Below are positions 32,753 through 41,609 of a stretch of 64,000 nucleotides of DNA, piece by piece. The notes beneath the pieces were generated by a model. That model saw nothing but the letters and a program-made list of their open reading frames with translations, ran no database searches and was not told the origin of the DNA. The position numbers were made by a program, and so were the translations under genes. This stretch comes from CAZOVB01 sp964583095. Its GTDB lineage: Bacteria; Planctomycetota; Phycisphaerae; SM23-33. The stretch lies in the NCBI GenBank assembly GCA_964583095.1, contig CAZOVB010000023.1, forward strand, positions 1 to 64,000, written 5' to 3'. Within the stretch, counting starts at the first letter, position 1. Every line of letters starts with the position of its first letter.

Positions 32753-35700
32753 ATGTTCGAGCAGCCTCTCTGGCTCTGGATCGCACTGATCCCCGCAATC
32801 TGGATACTTGCCCACTTCGATGCCGCCTGTGCACAAGAACCCGAATCAGATGGTTTCGACTGGCAGAAGCCTCAGGCAAAGATCCTGCCCGGGGGTGATC
32901 TCCAGTGGGCCCCTGAGCCTTTCGAGTTCACTCCCGGCAAGGAAGTTCGCTACATCGACTACGACAGCGGTGACGACACCAACCCCGGCACACGCGACAA
33001 GCCCTGGAAGCACCACCCGTGGGACCCCCGCGCCAAGGGCAAGGCTGCCCAGGCCGGCCAGGTCGACACCTACGTGTTCAAGGCAGGCGTAGTCTATCGA
33101 GGCTCCCTCCAGGCCCCGCCAGCCTCCGATGGTGCTCCGAAGGTCCAGTTGACGGCCGACCCTTCCTGGGGTCAGGGCCAAGCCGTGCTCTCGGGCGCGA
33201 TGGTCCTGGGCGAGGGATGGTCGCGGCTGGAAGCCTCCCAGGCGCCCGAGGGGCTCGACCCCGCCAATGTGTGGGTGCGGGAAGTTCAGACATCTGCCAG
33301 GCCCTGGACGCTCTGGCGCGTGGAAGACGACGAGGTCATCCGCCTCAAGCTCGCCCGCACGCCCAACTGGAAGGAGGTGGATCCCGAGGACAACAAGAGC
33401 CAGTGGTACATCTGGGATCAGCAGAAGGGAACGGTGAAGCTGGAAGACGAGGAAGTGAACTTCGGGCAGGACACGGAAAACATCACCTTCCCGAAAGACG
33501 CCCTGGAAGACGCATTCGTCTACAGCGAATGGGGCCCGGTCATGGGAACCCCCGCTGCCAGGCAGATCATTCACTATCAGCCCGACCGGAGCACCATCTA
33601 CTTCCGCGGCTTCTGGGGCAAGAACCCCAACGGGATGTTCGGACCCATGCGCTACTATCTGGAAAACAGCCCGTACTTCCTGGATGAACCCGACGAATGG
33701 TGGTTGGAAGAAGGGGCCCAAGGGGTCCACAAGCTGTATCTGCGTCTCGAACCCGGCCAGGACCCCAACCGGATGCACCTGGAGGCGGGCGTGGATTCGA
33801 CGATCATCGAGCTTGCATCCCCGGCCGGACGTGTCGAAGTCAGCGGCCTGACCTTCCGGTTCAGCAACGTGCCAAAGCCCTCGCTGGTATTCGAGCTGGC
33901 CGAGGATCGCTGCCGGGTGGGATGTGTGAAGCTGGTGGGCTCGGCCAAGGCTCTGAAGGTTGCCAACTGCACGTTTGAATACGTCGGGATGCCGATCTAC
34001 GCCAAGGCGGTCGGGGAGGAAGATCTTCTCGAAGACGTTCGGATCTGCGACAACGACATCCGCCAAACCGACCTGGGAGCGATGGTGGTCGAGGATGGAT
34101 CCTTCTACATGATCCGCAAGCCCCCCAAGGGGACGCTGGGCAACGTGGACATCCTTCGCAACCGGATGTACCGCATCGGCTTCAGGCCTCAACTGGGCAC
34201 CCACGGCCACGCGGTGATCCTCAAGTTCCCCGAGACCGCCCACGTGGCGGGCAACATGCTCCATCGCGGTTACGGCGCAGGCTTGTTCATCTTCGGGGGC
34301 AGGCCGAACGTCTTCGAGGCCGATGCGCCGCTTGCCCGGATTCTGATTCACCACAATCGTGTGGTCGATCCGCTGATCAACACCAACGACTGGGGCGGAA
34401 TCGAGACCTGGCAGGGCGGAACGCATTACGTGTACAACAACGTTTCGGGCAATCCGGGGGGGTACTGGAACTTCGCCAAGCGTCGCTTCGGGTTCGCCTA
34501 CTACCTGGACGGTTCCTTCAAGAACTACCACTTCAACAACATTGCCTGGGGAATCAGCAGCGAGGAAGGACCCCACGGCAATACGTCGGCATTCCAGGAG
34601 ATCTTCAGCTACCAGAACACTTTCTTCCACAACTCGGTCTACAACTTCGTCGTCGGCTCGCGGAGGCAGTCGCCCACCGGCAGCAGGGACATCTTTGCCG
34701 CGAACGTCTGGGAAGACATGGGCAAATGGGTCTTCTGGCACGGGGAGGAATCCAAGGGCACGCCCCAGGCCAACCAGGAACACGTCGGGTTTGTCAGCAA
34801 GGCCTTCCGCTACGAAACCAATGCCTACACGAGGAATGTCTTTGCCGGCAGCGCGGACAATTTCGGCATCTTCGAAGCCGACGGCGGCGTGCATGGAACC
34901 CTGGACTCCATGGCCCAGGCGCTGGCTCGGCGCGGCGCGCTGGCCTCGGATATCGGTCAGGTGATGGCCTCGAGTCCCTACGTGGACTCGGCCGGGCATG
35001 ATTTCCGCCTCAAACCCTCCAGCAAGGCCCTCGGCAGCGGAATCCGCATGTTCGTGCCCTGGACGCTGGCTTCGACTGTCGGGGAGTGGAACTTCCGCTT
35101 GAACCGGTCGAATCCGGCCAGGATCCTGGACGATCACTGGTTCATGCGCTCCTACTATCCGATGCGGAATTACTATTACGAAATGCCCACAGCCAACCTG
35201 GAAGGACACGGAATCGCCGAAGAGGATTTCATCCAGGGGCCCCTGGAAGACTGGACACCCAGCGCCTTGGAATTCAACGGCCGGGACCAGTATGCCCGGC
35301 TTTCCCACCAAGCCATGACGCAGGACATTACCTACAACCAGGGCCAGGAGAGCATTCCCGGCTCCCGGCGTGTCGGGCTGGACATGCGCGATAACAACTT
35401 CTGCATCGAGTTGTTCCTTCGTGTCAAAAAGGGCGCTACTCGCGGGACGGTCCTCTCCAAAAGCGACGGGACGACCGGCTATCAGCTTCGCCTCGACGAT
35501 CACGGCGACCTTATGCTGGTTCTGGAGACCGCCAGCCCGTGGGACGTTCAACTGGTAGGCGGAGAGATCAACGACGGCAAGTGGCATCATGTGCTGGCCG
35601 AGGTCGACCGCAGCAACTCCGTGGCGCGCATGTACTTCGACGGCGTCCTGAACGGGAAGCTTTCTCTCAAGGAACTTGGCGAGCAATCGCTGAGCAACAA

Positions 35701-35914
35701 GGGAGACTTCCTGCTGGGCCGAAGCCCCGAAGGAGACTACTTCGCCGGGGCCTTGGACTTCCTGCGGATCAGCCGGGGAACCCTGGCCGATGCCCGCACG
35801 AGCATCGAGGAGCTTCGCGCCTGGCAGTTCGAGGGCCCCGCAATTCGAGACTTCACAGGCAGGAAACGAAGTGAGTCGACCGACGCCGGAGCCCTGGAAG
35901 CCTCTCGCCCGTAG
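32753..35914 (+). CDS. Secreted right-handed beta-helix protein with C-terminal LamG domain (paralog C)
   Basis: A 1053-residue secreted paralog. The ATG at 32753 follows AAAGGAA at about 5 bases; the signal peptide is MFEQPLWLWIALIPAIWILA ending near DAACAQ. The frame is open upstream to 32660, but that part precedes the ribosome-binding site. The N-terminal module is FDWQKPQAKILPGGDLQWAP, RYIDYDSGDDTNPGT and PWKHHPWD. The beta-helix part has HHNRVVDPLINTNDWGGIE, then RRFGFAYYLDGSFKNYHFNN, the latter identical to paralog D. The LamG-like domain (about 880-1030) has DGTTGYQLRLDDHGDL, NDGKWHHVLAEVD and GDFLLGRSPEGDY, resembling paralog A more than D. It ends in TDAGALEASRP. Divergent from the symporter operon and followed by paralog D. 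Confidence 0.87.
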   Translation: MFEQPLWLWIALIPAIWILAHFDAACAQEPESDGFDWQKPQAKILPGGDLQWAPEPFEFTPGKEVRYIDYDSGDDTNPGTRDKPWKHHPWDPRAKGKAAQAGQVDTYVFKAGVVYRGSLQAPPASDGAPKVQLTADPSWGQGQAVLSGAMVLGEGWSRLEASQAPEGLDPANVWVREVQTSARPWTLWRVEDDEVIRLKLARTPNWKEVDPEDNKSQWYIWDQQKGTVKLEDEEVNFGQDTENITFPKDALEDAFVYSEWGPVMGTPAARQIIHYQPDRSTIYFRGFWGKNPNGMFGPMRYYLENSPYFLDEPDEWWLEEGAQGVHKLYLRLEPGQDPNRMHLEAGVDSTIIELASPAGRVEVSGLTFRFSNVPKPSLVFELAEDRCRVGCVKLVGSAKALKVANCTFEYVGMPIYAKAVGEEDLLEDVRICDNDIRQTDLGAMVVEDGSFYMIRKPPKGTLGNVDILRNRMYRIGFRPQLGTHGHAVILKFPETAHVAGNMLHRGYGAGLFIFGGRPNVFEADAPLARILIHHNRVVDPLINTNDWGGIETWQGGTHYVYNNVSGNPGGYWNFAKRRFGFAYYLDGSFKNYHFNNIAWGISSEEGPHGNTSAFQEIFSYQNTFFHNSVYNFVVGSRRQSPTGSRDIFAANVWEDMGKWVFWHGEESKGTPQANQEHVGFVSKAFRYETNAYTRNVFAGSADNFGIFEADGGVHGTLDSMAQALARRGALASDIGQVMASSPYVDSAGHDFRLKPSSKALGSGIRMFVPWTLASTVGEWNFRLNRSNPARILDDHWFMRSYYPMRNYYYEMPTANLEGHGIAEEDFIQGPLEDWTPSALEFNGRDQYARLSHQAMTQDITYNQGQESIPGSRRVGLDMRDNNFCIELFLRVKKGATRGTVLSKSDGTTGYQLRLDDHGDLMLVLETASPWDVQLVGGEINDGKWHHVLAEVDRSNSVARMYFDGVLNGKLSLKELGEQSLSNKGDFLLGRSPEGDYFAGALDFLRISRGTLADARTSIEELRAWQFEGPAIRDFTGRKRSESTDAGALEASRP

Positions 35915-35963
35915 CAAACCTTTCATACGGATATTCACGAACAAGAGCTATTCAAACTGCCCG

Positions 35964-35993
35964 AGGCCGTCGCGAGAATCGCGGCAACGGCCT
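35964..35993 (+). terminator. Hairpin between beta-helix genes C and D
   Basis: AGGCCGT and ACGGCCT form a 7-bp stem around an inner CGCG/CGCG pairing, 50 bases after gene C and 32 bases before gene D. No T-run follows. It could be a weak terminator or an mRNA processing or stability element allowing different expression of the two paralogs. Confidence 0.4.
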
Positions 35994-36024
35994 GGCAGGG
36001 CGGATGACTTACATGGAGACTCAG

Positions 36025-39000
36025 ATGAATTCGACATCCTTTTTCAAGAACTCATGTGTTGTCGCGGCCGTGTTCCTGCTTGCCCTGACGGCAGCGATCG
36101 GATGGGCCCAGGAATACTCCTGGCAGAAGCCGCACGCGAAGGTCCTGGAAACCGGCGATCTCGAATGGGCCCCGCAGCCCTTTGCCTTCCAGGCCGGGCA
36201 GGAAGTGCGATACATTGATTTCGAAACCGGCGATGACCGGAACCCCGGGACCAGGGCACAGCCCTGGAAGCACCATCCGTGGGATCCGGCCGCTGCGGGC
36301 AATGCCAAAGATGCCCAGGGCGTGGACACCTATGTTTTCAAACGAGGCGTGACGTACCGCGGCGTGCTTCGCGGGGATGAATCCGGCAAGGAAGGAAGGC
36401 CGATCCGCCTGACCAGTGATCCGGACTGGGGCAGCGGAGAAGCGGTCCTGGCCGGCTCGGTGGCCTTTCACGACGGATGGAAACGCGCCGAGGCCACCTC
36501 GGTGCCCGAAGGTCTCGACCCGGAGAACGTCTGGGTGCGACAGGTTCCCGAGGGCCCCAGGCCCTGGATCCTCTGGATGATCCAGGGCGAGAAGGTCCGG
36601 CGCCTCACATTGGCTCGGACGCCCAACTGGGACGAAAACGCCGACCCGGAAGATATCAAGAGCCAGTGGTACGTCTGGGGCAATGAAAAAGGCATCAAGA
36701 ACTACAAGGGCAAACAGTTCAACTACGGAACGGATCCCGAGAATCTGGACTACCCAGCCGGCAGTCTGGAAGGAGCGTACATCTACACCGAATGGGGGCC
36801 GGTGATGGGCACGCCCGTTGCCCGGCAGATCAAGCATTACGACCAGGAGGAAAAGACCGTCTACTTCACCGGATTCTGGGGCGGCGGGGCCAACAACATG
36901 TTCGGCCCCATGCGGTACTACGTGGAGAACAGCCCGCACTTCCTGGATGAAGCCGGCGAGTGGTACCTGGCCGAGGAAGGCAAACACAAAGGCAAGATCT
37001 TCCTGCGTCTGGGCAAAAACGAGGACCCGAATCGAATGCACATCGAGGCCGCCCGGGAAGGAACCCTGATCGACCTGGCTTCCGGGACGAAACACGTGCA
37101 TATCTCCGGCCTGGGATTCCGTTACACCAACGTGGGTGCCTTGCACCTGAGGCCCTTTACCCCCGAGATCAACGTAGCCTCCATTCGCATGCGGGGCAGC
37201 GGGGATGACCTCCAGGTGACCCACTGCACGTTCCATCACGTGGCCAACGGCATTCATTTCAAGGCGGCGGGCGATCGGGATCGCCTGGATCTCGTGGTCA
37301 TCAGCGACAACGATTTCGCCCATACCGACCACGGCGCGATCCATGTGGCCGACGGTTCGCGATGGGCGATCAAGAATCCTCCCAAGGGTGTTCTGGGCGA
37401 TGTGAAGATCCTTCGAAACCGGATGCGCCGGATCGGGTTCCGCCCGCCTCGAGGCGAACACGGACACGCGCTGCAGGTGAACTTCCCCGAGACGGCCGAG
37501 ATTGCAGGGAATTTCCTGCATCGCGGCTACGGTGCGGGTCTGTTCATTTTTGGAGGAAAACCCAGTGGGTACCTTGGCGACGCGCCGATGTGCCGCATTT
37601 TGATTCACCACAACAAGGTGGTCGATCCGTTGCTCAACACCAACGACTGGGGAGGGATCGAGACCTGGCAGGGCGGATCCTATTACGTCTTCAACAACAT
37701 CTCCGGCAACCCGGGCGGATACTGGAACTTCGCCAAGCGACGTTTCGGGTTCGCCTACTACCTGGACGGATCTTTCAAGAACTACCACTTCAATAACATC
37801 GCCTGGGGCATCAGCAGCCGAAAGGGACCCCACGGCAACACGTCGGCGTTCCAGGAGATCCACAGCTTCCAGAACACGTTCTTCAACAATTCCGTGTATC
37901 GTTTCGTGGTGGGTACGCGGAGGCAGAACCCCGCGGCCGGCCGGGATATCTTTGCCGGGAATATCTGGGAAGATATCGGCGACTGGGTCTTCTGGCATGC
38001 CAGCCCCGCCAGGAGCGTCGCCGAGGCCAACCAGGCCCACGTGGGAGAGGTCTCCGAGGATTTCGCCTACGCGACCAACGGCTACGTGAAGAACATCTTC
38101 GTGGGCGACCCGCAGAATTTCGGCGTGTTCGAGTCCAACGGAATGCCTCACAAGACGCTGGAGAGCTTCCGCACGGCCCTGCGGAAGCGAAGCGCCCTGG
38201 CCTGGGAGGTGGGTACTCCGGCCGCTGCCGGCCCCTACATGAACGCCGAGGCCAAGGACTTCCGTCTGAAGAAGGAAAGCCCTGCCGTGGATCACGGCGT
38301 GAAGATGTTCGTCCCCTGGTCGCTTTACGCGGTGGTGGGCGAGTGGAACTTCCGGCAGAATCGGTCGGACCCGACAACTCTGATCGATGACAGTTGGTAC
38401 ATGAGGCCTTACTACGGCTCGCGGACCACGTATGAATTCATGCCCCACACGCCACTGAAGGGAAAGAACATTCAAACCGATGACTATGTCCGGGGCATGT
38501 TGGAGGACTGGACTTCCGGCGCTTTGCGGCTTGACGGCCAGGAGCAGTACCTGGTGGCGACGCATGAATCGATGACCTCGGACGTCACCTACGGCAAGGG
38601 CAACAGCCGAACCACGCTGAGCGGCTCCAAGCGAATTCACCTGGACATGGGGACCAATAACTTCCTGATCGAACTGGTTGCCAGGTTCCTCCCCGACCAG
38701 GGCCAGGCGGGCCTGGTGCGGAAGATGGGTGACAAGGGCGGTTATGAACTGACGCTGACTGAGCAGGGCGGGCTGCGGCTTGCGCTCCAGTCGGGCTCCA
38801 GTCGGGATGAAGCCGTTGCCCCCGCGCAGCTGACCGATGGCCGGTATCACCACGTGATCGTGGAAGTGGATCGCAAGCGGTGGATGGTCTCCTTCTATGT
38901 CGATGGCAAGAAAATCGGCTCCAGTGGTCTTCAAAACCTTCAGCCCAACGCTTCGCTGGAAAACAGCGGCGATTTCGTAGTGGGCCGAAGCTCCGACAGC

Positions 39001-39174
39001 CGGCACCTCCAGGCGGAACTGGACTTCCTCCGGGTCTCCCGGGGCAGCCTGGCCGATGCGAACACGACCATCCAGGAGCTTTATGCCTGGCAGTTCAACG
39101 GCCCGCAGATGCGGGACTTTACGGGAAGGGAGCCCGAGGGCAAACGGGACGCCGGAGCCCTGGAAGCCCGCTGA
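36025..39174 (+). CDS. Secreted right-handed beta-helix protein with C-terminal LamG domain (paralog D)
   Basis: A 1049-residue secreted paralog. I chose the ATG at 36025 because GGAGA lies 5-6 bases upstream and it begins a clean signal peptide (MNSTSFFKNSCVVAAVFLLA, ending near GWAQ); in-frame ATGs at 36004 and 36013 are alternatives. The N-terminal module is YSWQKPHAKVLETGDLEWAP, RYIDFETGDDRNPGT and PWKHHPWD. The beta-helix region carries HHNKVVDPLLNTNDWGGIE and RRFGFAYYLDGSFKNYHFNN, almost identical to paralog C. The LamG-like domain (about 850-1030) has GLVRKMGDKGGYELTL, HHVIVEVDRKRWMVSFYVDG and GDFVVGRSS, almost identical to paralog B. It is therefore mosaic between C and B. A polysaccharide-directed function is inferred; no enzyme family is assigned. 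Confidence 0.87.
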   Translation: MNSTSFFKNSCVVAAVFLLALTAAIGWAQEYSWQKPHAKVLETGDLEWAPQPFAFQAGQEVRYIDFETGDDRNPGTRAQPWKHHPWDPAAAGNAKDAQGVDTYVFKRGVTYRGVLRGDESGKEGRPIRLTSDPDWGSGEAVLAGSVAFHDGWKRAEATSVPEGLDPENVWVRQVPEGPRPWILWMIQGEKVRRLTLARTPNWDENADPEDIKSQWYVWGNEKGIKNYKGKQFNYGTDPENLDYPAGSLEGAYIYTEWGPVMGTPVARQIKHYDQEEKTVYFTGFWGGGANNMFGPMRYYVENSPHFLDEAGEWYLAEEGKHKGKIFLRLGKNEDPNRMHIEAAREGTLIDLASGTKHVHISGLGFRYTNVGALHLRPFTPEINVASIRMRGSGDDLQVTHCTFHHVANGIHFKAAGDRDRLDLVVISDNDFAHTDHGAIHVADGSRWAIKNPPKGVLGDVKILRNRMRRIGFRPPRGEHGHALQVNFPETAEIAGNFLHRGYGAGLFIFGGKPSGYLGDAPMCRILIHHNKVVDPLLNTNDWGGIETWQGGSYYVFNNISGNPGGYWNFAKRRFGFAYYLDGSFKNYHFNNIAWGISSRKGPHGNTSAFQEIHSFQNTFFNNSVYRFVVGTRRQNPAAGRDIFAGNIWEDIGDWVFWHASPARSVAEANQAHVGEVSEDFAYATNGYVKNIFVGDPQNFGVFESNGMPHKTLESFRTALRKRSALAWEVGTPAAAGPYMNAEAKDFRLKKESPAVDHGVKMFVPWSLYAVVGEWNFRQNRSDPTTLIDDSWYMRPYYGSRTTYEFMPHTPLKGKNIQTDDYVRGMLEDWTSGALRLDGQEQYLVATHESMTSDVTYGKGNSRTTLSGSKRIHLDMGTNNFLIELVARFLPDQGQAGLVRKMGDKGGYELTLTEQGGLRLALQSGSSRDEAVAPAQLTDGRYHHVIVEVDRKRWMVSFYVDGKKIGSSGLQNLQPNASLENSGDFVVGRSSDSRHLQAELDFLRVSRGSLADANTTIQELYAWQFNGPQMRDFTGREPEGKRDAGALEAR

Positions 39175-39181
39175 AAGACAA

Positions 39182-39242
39182 ACGGACTCTTCCGGGGGCG
39201 GAAGGAGAGCCTTCCGCCTCCGGCAAGTCCGTGTCCACCCCC
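39182..39242 (+). terminator. Long hairpin between paralog D and the convergent secreted gene
   Basis: A very stable hairpin: ACGGACT...AGTCCGT outer stem, CCGG/CCGG, then GGCGGAAGG...CCTTCCGCC inner stem with an AGAG loop. It begins 8 bases after the stop of paralog D. On the minus strand it is followed by a T-rich stretch (TTGTCTTT), so it may serve both convergent genes as a bidirectional terminator. Confidence 0.65.
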
Positions 39243-39265
39243 GCCTTGATAATCCTTCTACGTTC

Positions 39266-39934
39266 TCAGCGTCCGGCGGTTCGAACCGGGCCGAGAATCG
39301 TATGATCCCGGCTGTCCTGGAAGGGCGGGAAGGGCTCGACCTTGACCCGCGTAAGCTTGCCCTTGACTTTCTGCATATAGGTACCGTTGCCGCTCTTGTT
39401 GTGAAGGTTGGAGAGCCCTTCGCTGGAGACCTGGAGGAGCAGTTCGGCTGCGAGGTCCCTGGCCCGGGAGTCCTTTGAAGCGGCAATCGCATCGTGGATC
39501 GCAAAGACATTGGCTGTGAGCTTATCCGGGTCTTCCTTCTTGGATCGATGCAGGTGGTTGCGCAGGGCCTGGTCCTGCCAGTCGCTCCTGGCCATCTTGT
39601 AGCCGGCATCGGTCAGCAGCGCGACGGCCAGGCCTTCGAGCTCTGTAGAGGGGTCGGGTGTCGCATAGGCGGCCAGGAGATCCCTGGCGATTGCTTCAGG
39701 CCCTTTCTCGTCCAGGAGTTTCTGATACGTTGCGGCCTGGTTTTGAACGGCGGGGCCGGTCCAGAACTTGCCCATGCCCGGGCAATCCCGGCGACCGGCA
39801 TCGAGGACCTTGAGTTTCTCGGCCGGCAGAGTGGTCACCGGTTCGGACGCATCGCTGGTCGGTGCGAATAACCAGAGCGGAGATGAGGCCAGGGCAAGGA
39901 CGAGGCTCACGGTGCAGGTAAAAGAGAGGCGCAT
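39266..39934 (-). CDS. Secreted protein of unknown function
   Basis: A 222-residue protein I do not recognise. It has a signal peptide (MRLSFTCTVSLVLALASSPL, cleavage near SDASEP). The mature part is mostly helical and polar, with KLKVLDAGRRDCPGMGKFW near the N terminus, paired helices such as ARDLLAAYATPDPSTELEGL and ARDLAAELLLQVSSEGL, and a basic KVKGKLTRVKVEPFPPF near the end. A good ribosome-binding site (AAAGGA, 7 bases from the ATG) supports the start. It is convergent with beta-helix gene D and about 140 bases from the MFS gene. A periplasmic accessory role is possible but unsupported. Confidence 0.7.
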   Translation of the reverse strand: MRLSFTCTVSLVLALASSPLWLFAPTSDASEPVTTLPAEKLKVLDAGRRDCPGMGKFWTGPAVQNQAATYQKLLDEKGPEAIARDLLAAYATPDPSTELEGLAVALLTDAGYKMARSDWQDQALRNHLHRSKKEDPDKLTANVFAIHDAIAASKDSRARDLAAELLLQVSSEGLSNLHNKSGNGTYMQKVKGKLTRVKVEPFPPFQDSRDHTILGPVRTAGR

Positions 39935-40072
39935 TGCATATTCCTTTGGTCGGGGTCAAACGTTTCACGTTTACAACCGATATTGTGGCAAATCGAGCAT
40001 GGGGAGGTCAAGACGTTTTACCATCTGCGCAGCGGATCAACGGTCGCTTCGAGCCCAGTCAACGCCGAAGGC

Positions 40073-41455
40073 TCACTGACCGTTTGCAGCGGTCTTGAGT
40101 CCGGAGGTGTCCGGCTTCATCCTCCAGGCGGCAAAGATACTCAGCAACCCCCCGGCCACCACGCCGAGAAACAGCGCGTCCATGCCGCCCTCTTCTGCCA
40201 GCCACGCCCCGGCCAGGGGCAGCAGTGTCAGTGGACTGGTAATGGTGTTGTTGAATGCCACGTAGGCCGCGCGCTGACTGGGGGGGGCGTGAATGACCAG
40301 GAAGCGATGCCCGCCGAGGATATTGGCGCGAATGCCGGTCTGGAACGTCGCAAGCGAAAGCAGCCAGACCAGCAGGGGCAGAGTCAGTGCGACCTTACTG
40401 AAGGGCAAGGCCAAATGGAACGTATCGGGCAGACGCGGTGAGAGCAGGGCGATCAGCGGGGCCAGGGCCAGGAATCCCCCGCCGATGATCATGGTGATCC
40501 GTGAGCCGTACTGGTCGGCCAATCGACCCCAGAGTCCGCTGGAGACGATGGAGATCAGCCTGGCGACCACGATCATGATGCCGGCCATCTCGGCCAGTCG
40601 GCCGGGGTCATCCCCGTATCCCAGCCGAAGCGTACCGTATGGGATGAAGAAGGCCAGGCCCAGATAGGCGATCCGAAAGGCCACGCGGCTGTAAAGGTAA
40701 CAACGGTAGTTGTGATCCTCCCGGACCCAGCCCAGGCCCCGGCGCAGGCTCTGTTTCAGACTCGTCCGCTGTGTGGGAGCCTGGGACGGTTCTTCCCTGC
40801 ACCGGCTGAAGGTGCCCATATCCAGGGCGATCAGGACCGTGCCGATCGCGAACAGGACCATGTAGTTCAAGGGCAGGTCCAGGTGGGGGCTGCTGAGGAT
40901 GGGCTGAACGACCAGCGCAGCCAGGAGAACACCCATGCCCCCCCCGAGCATTTGTCGCATGCCAAGCATCGAGCCGATCCGGTGTGTGGGGATCAGCCTT
41001 CCGATCATGTCCATGAACACCACGAAGGTGGTTCCCCCGCTGACGCAGATCAGCAGGTAGATGCCGAAAAACAGGGCGATCGTCCAGGGGCCCGGCGAGA
41101 GGTACAGCAGGTAGGCAGCGCCGGTCAGGGCGGCAAACCCGCTTACGCGGATGATCGTCAGGATCACAAACAGGGGCTTGCGGCGGGGCAGGTGTTCCAT
41201 GAAGGTCCCGGCCAGGAGCTGCGGAGTCAGCCCGCCGGCTTTGTTGATCAGCGGAACCAGGGCGACCAGCCAGTTGCTGCCGGTGAGGGCGAAGATCAGA
41301 CCGGCTACGATCAGTTCCGGGTTGAAAAACACCATTGCCATGCCTGCAAACGTCCCGGACGTTACGCCCAGAGAGACATTGTGCCTGGCATGCGGGGCAT
41401 TGTTGCCGAGCTGTCGAACGTTGCGGAATTCCGGTCTGACGGTTTCGGTACTCAT
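40073..41455 (-). CDS. MFS transporter
   Basis: A 460-residue major facilitator superfamily permease with about 12 helices. The first helices carry GTFAGMAMVFFNPELIVAGL and GGLTPQLLAGTFMEHLPRRK, where the basic loop follows helix 2. MDMIGRLIPTHRIGSMLG lies in the loop after helix 4. The second half has SGLWGRLADQYGSRITMIIG, matching the internal repeat of the G-x-x-x-D-R-x-G-R-R type signature. It is only distantly similar to the MFS protein at 10752-12074. It is divergent from the URO-D-like gene (about 155 bases) and lies beyond paralog D, so both MFS genes flank the beta-helix region. Substrate unknown. Confidence 0.85.
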   Translation of the reverse strand: MSTETVRPEFRNVRQLGNNAPHARHNVSLGVTSGTFAGMAMVFFNPELIVAGLIFALTGSNWLVALVPLINKAGGLTPQLLAGTFMEHLPRRKPLFVILTIIRVSGFAALTGAAYLLYLSPGPWTIALFFGIYLLICVSGGTTFVVFMDMIGRLIPTHRIGSMLGMRQMLGGGMGVLLAALVVQPILSSPHLDLPLNYMVLFAIGTVLIALDMGTFSRCREEPSQAPTQRTSLKQSLRRGLGWVREDHNYRCYLYSRVAFRIAYLGLAFFIPYGTLRLGYGDDPGRLAEMAGIMIVVARLISIVSSGLWGRLADQYGSRITMIIGGGFLALAPLIALLSPRLPDTFHLALPFSKVALTLPLLVWLLSLATFQTGIRANILGGHRFLVIHAPPSQRAAYVAFNNTITSPLTLLPLAGAWLAEEGGMDALFLGVVAGGLLSIFAAWRMKPDTSGLKTAANGQ

Positions 41456-41609
41456 GGGATACGGGGGGGTGGGTACAGGGTATGTTACAAAGCCCGGTGC
41501 AAAGGTGCAAATTCCATCGGAGCCGGGCGGTTGGACCTGGACAATTCTTCACAGAATGCGATGATGATCCCTCCAGCCAAGCCTTGCAAAACCAAAGGAG
41601 AGAACCCGG

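Noticed and set aside
39278..39287. GGTTCGAACC resembling a tRNA T-loop
   Set aside because: Flanking bases do not form a T-stem, acceptor stem or anticodon arm, and the site lies inside the coding end of the secreted gene at 39266-39934.
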